Positions 37,683-49,300 of a stretch of DNA of 62,762 bases are shown here, piece by piece. The notes below the pieces were generated by a model. The model was given only the letters and a program-made list of their open reading frames with translations. It made no database searches and was not told where the DNA came from. The translations under genes were made by a program, and so were the position numbers. The DNA comes from a virus. Where the stretch lies: IMG/VR virus record IMGVR_UViG_3300020370_000005, positions 1 through 62,762 of that record. One strand, 5' to 3'. How positions within the stretch are numbered: the first letter of the stretch is position 1; the number at the start of each line of letters is the position of its first letter.

Positions 37683-40600
37683 ATGACTAGAACTGTTCCA
37701 GGTACAGGTGCCTCCATCAAACCAATTTTTGATGAGAATTTTGGTGTACGTGCAGTACGAGTATTAGATGGTGGATCTGGATATGACTTAGCAAATCCAC
37801 CACGATTAACTATAACTGGTTGTGGCACTCCAGATCAGGAAGCATTACTGTATCCTATTATTGATACAGATTCTGGACAAATTATTCATGTAAGAGTTCT
37901 TGAAAGAGGTCGAGGTTATGATCCTCTAAGATTGCAGTTTTTCCCAGAACAAGAAACACCAAATGTTATAAATTCTTTTGATGTTAATAGAATTTGGCAA
38001 GATCATCCAAACTCTTTAATTTCAGGAACTTTTAGTGCAGATACAGATAGACTTCGTATACAATCTGATAATCACCCTAAACCCACTTATATTCAAGAAG
38101 AAGCAGTACCTGGTGGTGGACCATTAATTGATAGAAGTTTTGATCAAACATTTATCTATAGAGGAGGTAAAGATGTACCTCATCCTACTGTTAGGACAGA
38201 ACAAGATAATAAAGTACTCGGTATTTTTGCTAATGGTGGTCTTTTACATACACCAGAATGGGGATCTACAGGAAATGCACCAACTAACTTTGCCATTGAT
38301 TCAGTAAAATATGATTATGTTAAAAGTAATAGTGTTTATGATACTGTAACTGAAGGAAATGTAAGATATTATCATTCAAATAAAACTCTTGATGAATTTA
38401 AACTTGGAAATGGTGTTTTTGAATGGGGAAAACTAAAACAATTTACATGGAACGTAAAGGTTGAAACTGGTAATGTTGCTTTAGATGTTACAAATGTTGA
38501 TGAAACACTAGGAACAGTTGCTGTAGGTAGAACTATTGATGAAATTGGTGGTAATGCCTCTGGAGAAGTTTCTAAGGTAGTAAGAGATGGTAGTAATGTT
38601 GTAACTAGAATTTATTTGAGACAACTTACTGGGTCTTCTTTCTCTAAGAATGATTTATGTTTAGGTTCTACAGGATTTTCATTTAAAATTTCAGAGGATC
38701 CATATACTTTTAATGCATATTATATCGACTTTGGTGCAGATGCAGCAAAGTTTGGTACTTTTACACCAGGAACATATTATTTTGCTCCAGAAAATATTAC
38801 AGTAAAAAGGAATTATTTGATTAAATTTAATCAATCAGATTCTACTAATAATAATCATCCAATTAGGTTCAGTACAACTGCTGACGGTACACATAACGAT
38901 ACTCCAGGAACTCTTTATTATACAAGTACTGGAGCGTCATCGAATCCAGCAGCAGATTATGAAAATGAATATGCTCCTATATTCATAATGAATGCGGATG
39001 AAACGAATAAAATTTACTACTACTGTAAGAATCATCCAAATATGGCTGGTTCTTCTGGTGATGAAGGATATATGATTCTCAGTACAGATACTAGTGCTGA
39101 GACACTAACCAATAATTATTATGTTGAAGATTATTATGGATCTGGTGGAACTTTAGATTATAGTCGTCGTAGTGATGGACACTCTAAAATTCTTGGTATG
39201 TCCTATGATGGATATCCCATTTATGGTCCTTGGGGATATAATTCCAGTGGTACTGCTGTAAGACAAGTATCTTCACATCGATTAAGAACTACTGCAGAAC
39301 TTCCTGGTGCAAGACCTGCTGTAAATACGACTGGTACAACCACTTATAATGTAACAGTTTCTAATGGAGAATTTTTATTTGGTGGTTCTAGACCTAATTT
39401 CTTATCTTTAGGTAGAGGAAAAACTTTCATTTTCAATCAGGATGATGCTTCTAATAATGATGAGTTTTTACTATTTTCAGAAACTGATGGTGGATGGCAT
39501 CCTTCTAGTAGTATTGGAACCACTTCATATTTGTATGAATTAGGTGTCACATATACATTAGATGGTTCTACAGTAACTTATGCTGCATATATTGCAGGAT
39601 TTAACGCAGCAACTCAAAGAAGAATTCAAATTGTTGTTCCAGCAACAGCACCTGATGCTTTATATATTTTTGGATATCAAACTAGTGGTCTGGGATTAAG
39701 AACTGTTCAAAGTGGTTATATTTTAGGTGATTTAGTACAAGATTATATTCACGATTCTAGTGTTGGAACTCTTGATGAATTTAATGGAAAGTTTGCAGTA
39801 ACTCCAGACTATCCAAATGGTACATATGCATATTTTATGACAGAGGATAGCAGTGGAAATCCTGTTTATCCATATGTTATTGGACGTAAATTTTACGGTA
39901 CACCACTATTTGAGGGAGATTCTGTTCCAGAAGTTCTATCAGATTTTCCTGATGGTGCTGCTGGAGATGTTGTGCTTGATGATAGTGGATCAATAGCTTA
40001 TGTTAAGATGACCAAGAATGGTGATAATTATTATAATACTACAAAGGCAAGAATATTAGGTGGTGAAGGATCTGGTGCTACTGGAACATCTACAGTGCAG
40101 ACAGTTACAGGTTTAACATTATTAAATTCTGGTAGAAGTTATAGTAGTGCTCCCACTATGGTTTTTGAAGGAGGAGGAGGTCAGGATGCTCAAGGATCTG
40201 CAAAAATCGATACTACTGGAAAGGTTACTTCAATTGCTATTGCAGATCCTGGAGAATTCTATCAGGAACCTCCATATGTTCTTTTGACTGGTGGAAGTGG
40301 TATTGGGGCAAAAGCAGTTGCTACAATTGATCAGGGTCAGATTACAGGCATTACTGTAACTGATCAAGGTGGGGGTTATAATACTCCACCAAATGTAATA
40401 TTTACGAGATTGGTAAATCTTAAACGTAAGACTAGAGCTCGTCAGGCATATAATGCTAAAAATATTTACTTGACTGGTCTTACTAAAAATGTAACTACAT
40501 CTGCTAGTGAAATTTATGTATCAAATACTGGTGCTTTTCCTGGATCTGGTGAATTTATTTTAGACTATGAAACTATTGCATATACTAGTAAAACAGATGA

Positions 40601-41807
40601 AAAATTTGCTGGTATTACTAGAGGTGTAAACTTTAATTATGACCAGAGGGTTATTCTTGATGATGGTCAAAATGATGATAGTGGTATTTCTACATATAAA
40701 TTCAATATTGGTGATCGAGTAATTCGTAGAGTTGAAAGTGCTAGTAATAAAGTTGCTAAAGTTTATGATTGGAATGCCAGCACTAGAGAACTATTATTAA
40801 CATTTGAAATTGACGAATTAGCATTTATTGATGGTGGTATTCCATCTAGTGAAGAAGCTACAGTTCAATTTGATGCTGGTGTTGCTGGTTCTTCTGGTGC
40901 TATTGATTCTCCACATGTTGTTCTTACTGTATTAGGATCTACAATTATAACTCTTACAAACCCAATTTCAACTCTTCAGGATAAAGAATTACAAGATATT
41001 CTAGAAAATGAGGGTGCTGGTGATGGTATACCTGATCTAGTTAATACATCAACTGAGTATGAGAACCAAATTAGTTTGGATGGTGGTATTTACAGTTCTC
41101 TTTATGGTATTGAAGAAACGCAAGGTGGAACAAATACTACATTATTACAAGTTGGTGATAGCGTCAAAGATGCTAATGTACCATTTAGATATGCAAACAT
41201 TGCCATAGCAGGTGGACTTAGTGAAGGAAGAGAGCACAATGCTCTTGTTAATATAACTTTGGATGCTTATGATGGTAATGGTCAAAACTTTAGTGTTAAT
41301 GAAATTGTTACTGGAGATACATCTGGTGTTAGAGGAACAGTAGTTTCTTGGGATGCATCAAATAAAGTTCTTCAGTTAAAGGATGTCACTGCATTCAACA
41401 CTGGTGATGTTAATGTTGGAGAAGCTGGATATCTATATAAATTTGCTGAGAATAGCACGATTGTTGATGTCGTAATTCAAAATGCAGGAACAAACTATTC
41501 CGCAATACCAACAGTGGCATTTGAATCTATCGGTGATATACAGGCAACAGGAACAGTTACTATGACAGTTGCTGGCGACCAAGTTGCAGGAATTACCATT
41601 ACAAATGGTGGATATGGTTATGTGCAGAGTGTAGACAACTCATATAATATACACCCAACAATTACATTCACTAATGCTGGTGGAGATACCACAGGTTCTG
41701 GTGCTGTTGGATATGCAATTATGGGTGGTGAAAAGGTCTCTGGAAATAACGGAGCACAGTATAGAATTAAGAGCATTGAGTATTTATCAACCGTTCGTTC
41801 CAAATAG
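37683..41807 (+). CDS. YHYH-domain structural protein with cupredoxin-like domains
   Basis: A 1,374-aa protein. The start has GxGY repeats (VRVLDGGSGYDLANPP). Residues about 360-470 form a cupredoxin-like domain with H392 (NNHPIRFS) and C448-x2-H451-x2-M454. A YHYH domain follows in two halves (500-537, DGYPIYGPWGY, and 698-739, DEFNGKFAVTPDYPNGTYAYF) separated by a segment that resembles a second, ligand-less cupredoxin copy. GxGY repeats return around 800-900 and near the C-terminus, and a TSG/WD module near 1205-1250. The role in the virion is probably tail or fibre structure. Confidence 0.65.
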   Translation: MTRTVPGTGASIKPIFDENFGVRAVRVLDGGSGYDLANPPRLTITGCGTPDQEALLYPIIDTDSGQIIHVRVLERGRGYDPLRLQFFPEQETPNVINSFDVNRIWQDHPNSLISGTFSADTDRLRIQSDNHPKPTYIQEEAVPGGGPLIDRSFDQTFIYRGGKDVPHPTVRTEQDNKVLGIFANGGLLHTPEWGSTGNAPTNFAIDSVKYDYVKSNSVYDTVTEGNVRYYHSNKTLDEFKLGNGVFEWGKLKQFTWNVKVETGNVALDVTNVDETLGTVAVGRTIDEIGGNASGEVSKVVRDGSNVVTRIYLRQLTGSSFSKNDLCLGSTGFSFKISEDPYTFNAYYIDFGADAAKFGTFTPGTYYFAPENITVKRNYLIKFNQSDSTNNNHPIRFSTTADGTHNDTPGTLYYTSTGASSNPAADYENEYAPIFIMNADETNKIYYYCKNHPNMAGSSGDEGYMILSTDTSAETLTNNYYVEDYYGSGGTLDYSRRSDGHSKILGMSYDGYPIYGPWGYNSSGTAVRQVSSHRLRTTAELPGARPAVNTTGTTTYNVTVSNGEFLFGGSRPNFLSLGRGKTFIFNQDDASNNDEFLLFSETDGGWHPSSSIGTTSYLYELGVTYTLDGSTVTYAAYIAGFNAATQRRIQIVVPATAPDALYIFGYQTSGLGLRTVQSGYILGDLVQDYIHDSSVGTLDEFNGKFAVTPDYPNGTYAYFMTEDSSGNPVYPYVIGRKFYGTPLFEGDSVPEVLSDFPDGAAGDVVLDDSGSIAYVKMTKNGDNYYNTTKARILGGEGSGATGTSTVQTVTGLTLLNSGRSYSSAPTMVFEGGGGQDAQGSAKIDTTGKVTSIAIADPGEFYQEPPYVLLTGGSGIGAKAVATIDQGQITGITVTDQGGGYNTPPNVIFTRLVNLKRKTRARQAYNAKNIYLTGLTKNVTTSASEIYVSNTGAFPGSGEFILDYETIAYTSKTDEKFAGITRGVNFNYDQRVILDDGQNDDSGISTYKFNIGDRVIRRVESASNKVAKVYDWNASTRELLLTFEIDELAFIDGGIPSSEEATVQFDAGVAGSSGAIDSPHVVLTVLGSTIITLTNPISTLQDKELQDILENEGAGDGIPDLVNTSTEYENQISLDGGIYSSLYGIEETQGGTNTTLLQVGDSVKDANVPFRYANIAIAGGLSEGREHNALVNITLDAYDGNGQNFSVNEIVTGDTSGVRGTVVSWDASNKVLQLKDVTAFNTGDVNVGEAGYLYKFAENSTIVDVVIQNAGTNYSAIPTVAFESIGDIQATGTVTMTVAGDQVAGITITNGGYGYVQSVDNSYNIHPTITFTNAGGDTTGSGAVGYAIMGGEKVSGNNGAQYRIKSIEYLSTVRSK

Positions 41808-41808
41808 G

Positions 41809-41816
41809 CATAAATA
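41809..41816 (+). promoter_or_regulatory. Late promoter (CATAAATA) before gene 8
   Basis: Seven of eight bases match TATAAATA. It lies two bases after the TAG stop of the YHYH gene and 27 bases before the start of gene 8. Confidence 0.65.
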
Positions 41817-41842
41817 AACAAGAGGACAATAGTACCTAGGAC

Positions 41843-43375
41843 ATGGCAGCCCTATTAACTGATCAATTTAGAATTTTTTCAGCGAGGAAATTCATCAAAG
41901 CACTTGAAGGACCAGATGCAACTCAGAGCGATTCTGCAGCTGGTGCCAATCGAGATAGACTTTATGTTTTTATTGGAAGATCCCAACCTTGGGATAATGA
42001 AAACGCACCCCCACAAGCAGTAGATTCATTTTCAGAGTTTTCTAACTCATATGATGACATGATCTCTCTTAAGAGAGTTCTTGCTGCAGATACGGTTCAG
42101 GTTGTTCGTAGAATTGATTGGGTTTCTCCCGAAGAAACTACGGGTGGTTTGGGTTTTACTTATGACATGTATCGTCATAATTATTCTCCAACTAAAACTG
42201 CTTCCTCTGGTGCTACCAAATTATATGATGCAGACTTTTTTGTTGTGAATTCACAATATCAAGTATATAAATGCATTTATAATGGTACCTCACCCTCTGA
42301 TCCTAATGGTAAACCTTCTACAGTTGAGCCTACTGGTACTAGTACCTCTATTATTACTACTGGCGATGGATATCGTTGGAAGTATATGTACACCATCCCT
42401 GTCGCTTCAGTCCTTAAATTCTTCTCTAATGACTACATGCCAGTCTTTACCAATACTGCGGTAAAAACTAATGCTGTTTCTGGAGAGATTGATACTGTTG
42501 TTATAAACGCTGCTGGTTCTGGATATAATAACGGAACTTATGATAACGTTGCTATTAATGGTGACGGTACTGGAGGTCGTGTTTCTATCGTTGTTGACGG
42601 TGGTAAGGTTACATCTGCTACTGTAACATCTGGTGGTACAGGATATACATTTGGTCAAATTAGTATTACTTCTATTACTGGTATTGGTACAGGTACTAGT
42701 GGAGAAGTTGATGTTGTTATTCCACCTCCAGATGGACATGGATTTGATTCCAGTATCGAACTAGGTGGTTTCCGTGTAATGATTAATGCTAAACTCTCAT
42801 ATGATGAGGGTGCAGGTGACTTCCCTATTGATAACGATTATCGTCGTATTGGATTGGTAACAAATCCATTAAAGTTTGGTACATCAGAACTTCTTGCAGA
42901 TTTGACAGTTTCTGCTACAAAAGCAGTTATTTTCTCTCCAACTTTCCAAGGAAACTATGTTCCTGACGAGATTATTACGCAAACACGAGTTGTTGGAGGA
43001 ACCAACGTTACTGCTCGTGCAAGAGTTATTTCATGGAATGCAACAACTAAAGTTTTGAAATATTATCAGAACTCAGTTGATGGTATCTTCCCTGAAGTTA
43101 CTGGTACACAGAATGAGTTTGATGGATCTAACGTTATAAGTGGAGCAACTTCAGGTGCATCTGGTCAACCAGACGTAAACTTTCCTGCTGTTCCTAATTC
43201 TTCTTCAAGAACTATTAACAACACAGAGTATGATTTGGGTATGAGATTTACTAGTGGATATGCAAAAGCAGAAATTGAACCAAATAGCGGTCAGGTTGTT
43301 TATATAGATAATAGGAGAGCAATCAGTCGTGCAAACGACCAAGTAGAAGACATTAAAATCGTAATCGAGTTCTAA
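41843..43375 (+). CDS. 8: Baseplate wedge protein gp8
   Basis: A 510-aa protein; the N-terminal 200 residues (LTDQFRIFSARKFIKALEG, then DRLYVFIGRSQPW and YDDMISLKRVLAADTVQVV) match cyanophage gp8. T4 gp8 has 334 residues. The extra length comes from a GxGY double module (about 216-296) and a TSG/WN module (about 363-443), both also found in other virion proteins here. gp8 dimers bind gp7 and gp10 in the T4 wedge. AGAGGA lies about 20 bases upstream, too far to be a good Shine-Dalgarno. Confidence 0.85.
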   Translation: MAALLTDQFRIFSARKFIKALEGPDATQSDSAAGANRDRLYVFIGRSQPWDNENAPPQAVDSFSEFSNSYDDMISLKRVLAADTVQVVRRIDWVSPEETTGGLGFTYDMYRHNYSPTKTASSGATKLYDADFFVVNSQYQVYKCIYNGTSPSDPNGKPSTVEPTGTSTSIITTGDGYRWKYMYTIPVASVLKFFSNDYMPVFTNTAVKTNAVSGEIDTVVINAAGSGYNNGTYDNVAINGDGTGGRVSIVVDGGKVTSATVTSGGTGYTFGQISITSITGIGTGTSGEVDVVIPPPDGHGFDSSIELGGFRVMINAKLSYDEGAGDFPIDNDYRRIGLVTNPLKFGTSELLADLTVSATKAVIFSPTFQGNYVPDEIITQTRVVGGTNVTARARVISWNATTKVLKYYQNSVDGIFPEVTGTQNEFDGSNVISGATSGASGQPDVNFPAVPNSSSRTINNTEYDLGMRFTSGYAKAEIEPNSGQVVYIDNRRAISRANDQVEDIKIVIEF

Positions 43376-43380
43376 CTCTA

Positions 43381-46300
43381 ATGGCACAAAATACTAATCT
43401 AAACGTAACACCGTATTACGACGACTTTGATAAAGATAAGAATTTTTATCGGGTGCTGTTCCGTCCTGGATTCCCTATTCAGGCAAGAGAACTCAGTACA
43501 ATGCAGAGTGTTCTGCAAAATCAGGTAGAGTCTGTTGGTACTCATCTATTTAAAGATGGTGCAATGGTTATTCCAGGTCAAGTAGGTTATGACTTGGATG
43601 TACAGGCAGTTCTTGTCCAAGAATCTTTCTTGGGTAGTGATGTTGAAACTTATAGAACTCAAATAACTGGAACTATTATTGAGGGTCTAACTACAGGTGT
43701 TAAAGCAAAGGTTTTATATAGTATTTCTGCCTCAGAATCAGAAAGAGGGTACATTACATTATATGTTAAGTACATCGATTCTGGTGATACTACATCTGAT
43801 ACTGGTTTAAAAACATTCCAAATTAATGAGCAGTTAATTACAGATAAAGAAATTACATTTGGTTCTACTCTGATTGAAATTGGAACTCCTTTTGCACAAC
43901 TTCTTCCTGTTAACGCTACTGCTGTAGGTTCTACTGCATATATTAGTGAAGGTGTTTATTATATTAGAGGTCATTTTGTAAATGTCTCAGACAAGTATTT
44001 GATTCTTGATCAATATGGTAGTAATCCTTCTTACAGAGTAGGTCTTGAGGTTTTAGAATCTATTGTTACTCCTGAAGATGACGAATCTCTGAATGATAAT
44101 GCCGCAGGAACTTCAAATTATTCTGCACCTGGTGCTCATAGATTTAAGATTCAAACACAGTTTGTAAAACGATTAATTGATGATGAAGCGGATAAAGACT
44201 TCATTGAACTTTTAAGAATTAATAATAGTAGAGTAGAAAATTTTGTAGAGAGAACTGAATATAGTGAGTTAGAAAAATCATTGGCTCGTAGAACTTATGA
44301 AGAGTCTGGTGATTATGTAATTGATACATTTAACGTTACGATGCGAGAGCATCTTAATGATGGATTTAATAATGGTGTTTATGTTAAAGGACAAGACTCT
44401 GATCAAGGTAATCCCGCAGATGACGCTAAATTAGCAATTGAGGTTTCTCCTGGTAAAGCATATATTAGAGGATATAGAACTAACTTTATCAGTCCACGAT
44501 ATGTTGATGTGGATAAACCAAGAGATTTTGAAACTCGTGAAAATGGTATTATCAATTTTAATCTTGGTAATTTTGTAAAAGTCTATGATGTCCATGGTTG
44601 GCCAGAAATATCTGGAGATGGTGTTAGTGATGCATATCAAACTCTGAATCTTTATGATGATTGGGCACCAAATGCAACGTCTTCTGTAAAGTCAGGTGCT
44701 AATAGAATTGGTAGATGTAGAGTAGTTCAGTTACAAAAATCTAGCAGTGCTTTAGCTGCAACATCACCATTTGGAATCGAACCATCTATTAATGGTGGTG
44801 TTTACGATCTTTGGTTCTTTGATGTTCAGATGTTTACAGTTCTGAATATTTCAAATGCAGTAACTTATACTGCAGGTACTAAAATTATTGGTAAAACTTC
44901 TGGTGCAACAGGTTATATTGCAGATACTGGAAATAATACACATTACATCTATATTGAGCATGTAAGTGGTGAATTCACCAATGGTGAAATTTTGTCTGTT
45001 AATAATAGAGATTCTGGAACCTTAGAGGCAGCACATACTTATCAATTAAGTGATGTTAGATCTTCTTTCGGTCTTGATGGTTCTAGTGCTGTTAGGTTTG
45101 GTGCAAACTGGATTCTTAACGATTCTCGTCCTATTGAATCTTCCACAGTAAATATTGATGAAACAACTGGTGATGTTCTTACTGTAGATACTATCGTTGG
45201 TGGTAGTGGATATTCAAATGCTACAGGTGTTGCCACTACTGGTGGTAATGGTAGCAGCCTAACAGTTGATATTACTGTCTCAGCAGGTGCAGTTACAGGG
45301 GTGACGGTTAACAATGCTGGATCTGGTTACGATATTAACGAAACCATTACGATTAGCGGTGGTGGTGGTAATGCAACTTTTGATGTTGCTAGTGTTGGTC
45401 GTGAAGATATTACTGGTTTCCGTACAAGATTTGAAAAGGATTTGAGACCAGGTGATGTAGTCACACCAACACTTTCTGATTTGGAAGGTACAAATACTCT
45501 TCGTGTTAAGAGAGTTGATCCTACTGCTATTGCAACAACTTCTGCAAATAGAAAGTCTACAGTTTTAGCGGGAGATGCAGTCTTCGATTATAGTGATCAA
45601 ACTACTAGAATTGATAATACTTTGAAGGTTGGTACAGTTGCTGCTGGTCAATATAGCGAATTAGTTAGATTACGTCCGTTCATCTTCCAGAAAGATTACC
45701 AGAATGGAGAACTTTCTTTTGACCTTCCAGAAGATACGATGAAGTCTTTGAGTGATGAATCATTCTTTGTCTTTAGAAACTTTGCATCCAAGACTGTAAC
45801 TTCAGGTTCTATTACACTTACTCTTCCTGAGACTGAAGCATTTGGTGCATTATCTGGTGATAATTATATTCTTACAATTATTGATAAGGGAACTTCTTCA
45901 GTATTTACTGATGGAGAGAATGTAGATATTGATGCACAAGTAGATGCTGGTGTACTATCAACATCTTTTGGTTCTGACAATCAGTCTTTCTCAATTAGTG
46001 GTCTTACTGGTATTGCTACAGTAACTCTTACAGCATTAGTTTCTAAGAATACTGTTGCTAAAAAGATCAAGACTGCTGCTAAGATGAGGACACTGAAAGT
46101 CATTAAAACTGACATAGATGTAGATACACAACCAACAGGTCTTACTTACAGTACTCTTTATGGAACTAGAGTTGAAGATTTAGATATTTCGTTTGGTGTT
46201 AATGATGTTTATAATATTCATGCAATATACGAATCATATGATGATAATGATGCATCTGCACCATATGTTGTTCTTACTGAATCAGTATTCTTTGCTGCAA

Positions 46301-49300
46301 GTACATTAATAATTGGTAAAACTTCTGGTGCTAGAGGTCGAGTTATTTCATTCTCTAACGCAGATTTAAAACTATATTATGTTGGTCTTAATGAAATTCC
46401 ATTCATTACAGGAGAATCTATTACTGGTGAAAATACTGCTGGAGATGCTATCACAGGTATTATTGATGATACTGAGGGTTCTATTTTTGCAGGAAGTAAA
46501 GTTATTACTGATCAGTTTTCTCTTGAAGCGGGACAGAAAACAAACTTCTATGATGTATCAAAACTAATTCGTCTTCCTTCTACTGTAGCACCTACAAGAA
46601 GGTTACTTGTAATTTTTGACTTCTTCGCCCATGAAGCATCTGGTGATTATTTCTCAGCACAATCTTATAGTGGTATTCTTTATAAAGAGATTCCTAACTT
46701 CAAGATGGATGGTTCTATTAAGTATATTAGAGATCAGATTGACTTCCGTCCTGCTGTTAAAGAATTGAGAAATGGTTCTGGAACTGTAAGTGATCCTTAT
46801 TATGTCAATTGTAGTACTTTTGACTTTGTTTCTAGAGTATTTGATACTACTGGTGGTACTAATGGTTCAACCATCTTTGATATTATGCAGGTTAACTCTT
46901 CGTTTAGAGCAGACTATGCATGGTATCTTCCAAGAATTGATAAATTATATCTCTCACATGATGGTCGATTAATTATAAGCAAAGGTGTATCTGGTTATTA
47001 TCTCATCCCACCACCAAGGGTTGAAAATGCCATGCTTTTGGCAACTATTGAGTACAAACCATATGTATTTGATCCAGAAAGAGACATTCTGATTACTACA
47101 GAAGTAATTAGAAGATATACGATGAAAGATATTGGTGATCTTGAGCAAAGACTTACTCATGTTGAATACTATACTTCACTTTCAATGCTTGAATCTCAAG
47201 CAGAAAACACCAAGACTTATGACGAGAATGGATTTGATCGTTTGAAGAATGGTTATGTTGTAGATGATTTTACAGATCATACAACTGGTGATGTTCTACA
47301 TCCAGATTACAAATGTTCTCTTGACTTTAGAGAGGGTCAACTACGTCCACAGCATTACACAACAAACATAGGACTTCAGTATAATGCAGCAGATTCCACA
47401 AATATTGTGAAGACTGCTGGTAATGTATTGATGTTACCTTATGAAGATGTTGCACTTATTACTCAACCATATGCATCTAGGACAGAAAATGTAAACCCAT
47501 TTAACGTGTTTACTTTCATTGGTCGTATTGACTTAACACCTGCATCTGACGATTGGATTGATATCGAACGTGTTCCTGCTCGTGTTGAAAATATTGAAGG
47601 TGACTTCTCAAGTGTTTCTCAAGATATGGGTGTTGATCAAAATGGTTTTGCACCTGTTCAATGGGGTTCTTGGCAGACTAACTGGACTGGTGAAACATTA
47701 CAATCAACTTCTCAAAATAGATCTTCTTCAGGTACATTTGGTGTTGGTCGTCAGTTAGGTTCTCTTGGTCATGGTCAGCGTCGTCAAGGTCTATTCTATC
47801 TACATGAACGTCGTACATTCCGTGTTGTAAACAATCAAGCACGTCAAGGTATTCGTTCTAGGGTTGTTCCTAAGATTGAGCGTAGATCTTTAGGAGATAG
47901 TGTTCTTTCTAGAAGTGCTATTCCTTGGATTAGATCTCGTAATATTGGTTTTAATGTTGATAGATTGAAACCACGCACAAGAATGTATGCATTCTTTGAT
48001 GGTGTTGATGTAACTAATTATCTTACTCCTAAAGTAATTGAACTTATTAAAAACTCTGCAATTGATTCTCGTACTAATGAGACTCCATTTGTTGTTGGTG
48101 AAACTGTACTTGGAGAAACTTCAGGTTGTCAATTGAAAGTTATTGCTCCTGATGATGGATATAAAACTAATCCTTATGGTAAAGGTACAGAAGTTCTTCC
48201 TACATCATATGCTTCTCAAACAGCACTTTTAAACCATGATATAACTGCTATATCTGAAACTGTATCACCAGATTATTTTGGTAATATGCAAGTTGGAGAA
48301 ATTTTAGTTGGTCAGACTTCTGGTGCTAGAGCAGTTGTTCAAGATCGTCGTCTTCTAACTGATAATGTTGGTAACCTACAAGGTACATTCTTTGTTCCTT
48401 CTCCTAAGAACGATGCTAACCCACGTTGGGCAACAGGTACTCGTGCATTTAGATTTACAACATCCGATTCAAATAGTAAGTCAATTGGTGCAGTAGATTC
48501 ATCTGCTGATACTACATATGCAGCAACTGGTACATTACAAACTGTTCAGGAAAATGTTTTGGCAATTCGTAATGCTGAAATTGTTAGAGATACTGTTTCT
48601 GAAGATAGAGTTGTAGAAACAACTAGAACTGAAACACGTCAGATTGGTTGGTATGACCCTCTTGCTCAATCATTTATTGTTGAAGAAGAAGGTGGTACAT
48701 TCCTTTCAGGTGTTGAAATCTTCTTTAACACAAAGGATGATAATATTCCTATCTCGATGCAGATAAGGACAATGGAAAATGGTTATCCTACAAAGACAAT
48801 TCTTCCTTTCTCTGATGTTACTATAACACCTGATCAGGTAGAAATTTCAGAAAGTGCTGCCGTTGCTACTAAGTTCTCATTCCAAGCACCTGTATACATT
48901 AAGTCCTCTGTTGAATATTGTTTTGTTCTTCTGTCAGACTCTAATGAATATAAGGTCTGGATTTCTAGAATGGGTGATGTTGATGTAAGTGGTAATAGAA
49001 CAATTTCTGAACAACCTTATGCTGGTGTTCTATTCAAATCACAGAACGCATCTACGTGGACTGCTGATCAATATGAAGATTTGAAGTTCACTGTATATCG
49101 TGCAAACTTTACTGAAACATCTGGAACTGTTGCTCTTAACAACACACCACAAGGTAAAGGTAATGGTGGTATACACAGGTTAATTGATAATCCAATTCAG
49201 ACTATCAAACCAAAACTTGTCCTTACTACTGGTCCATCTGCTTCTCAATACACATTTAGTATTGGTGCTCGTATACTTCAACTTACTTCAAATGCTGCAG

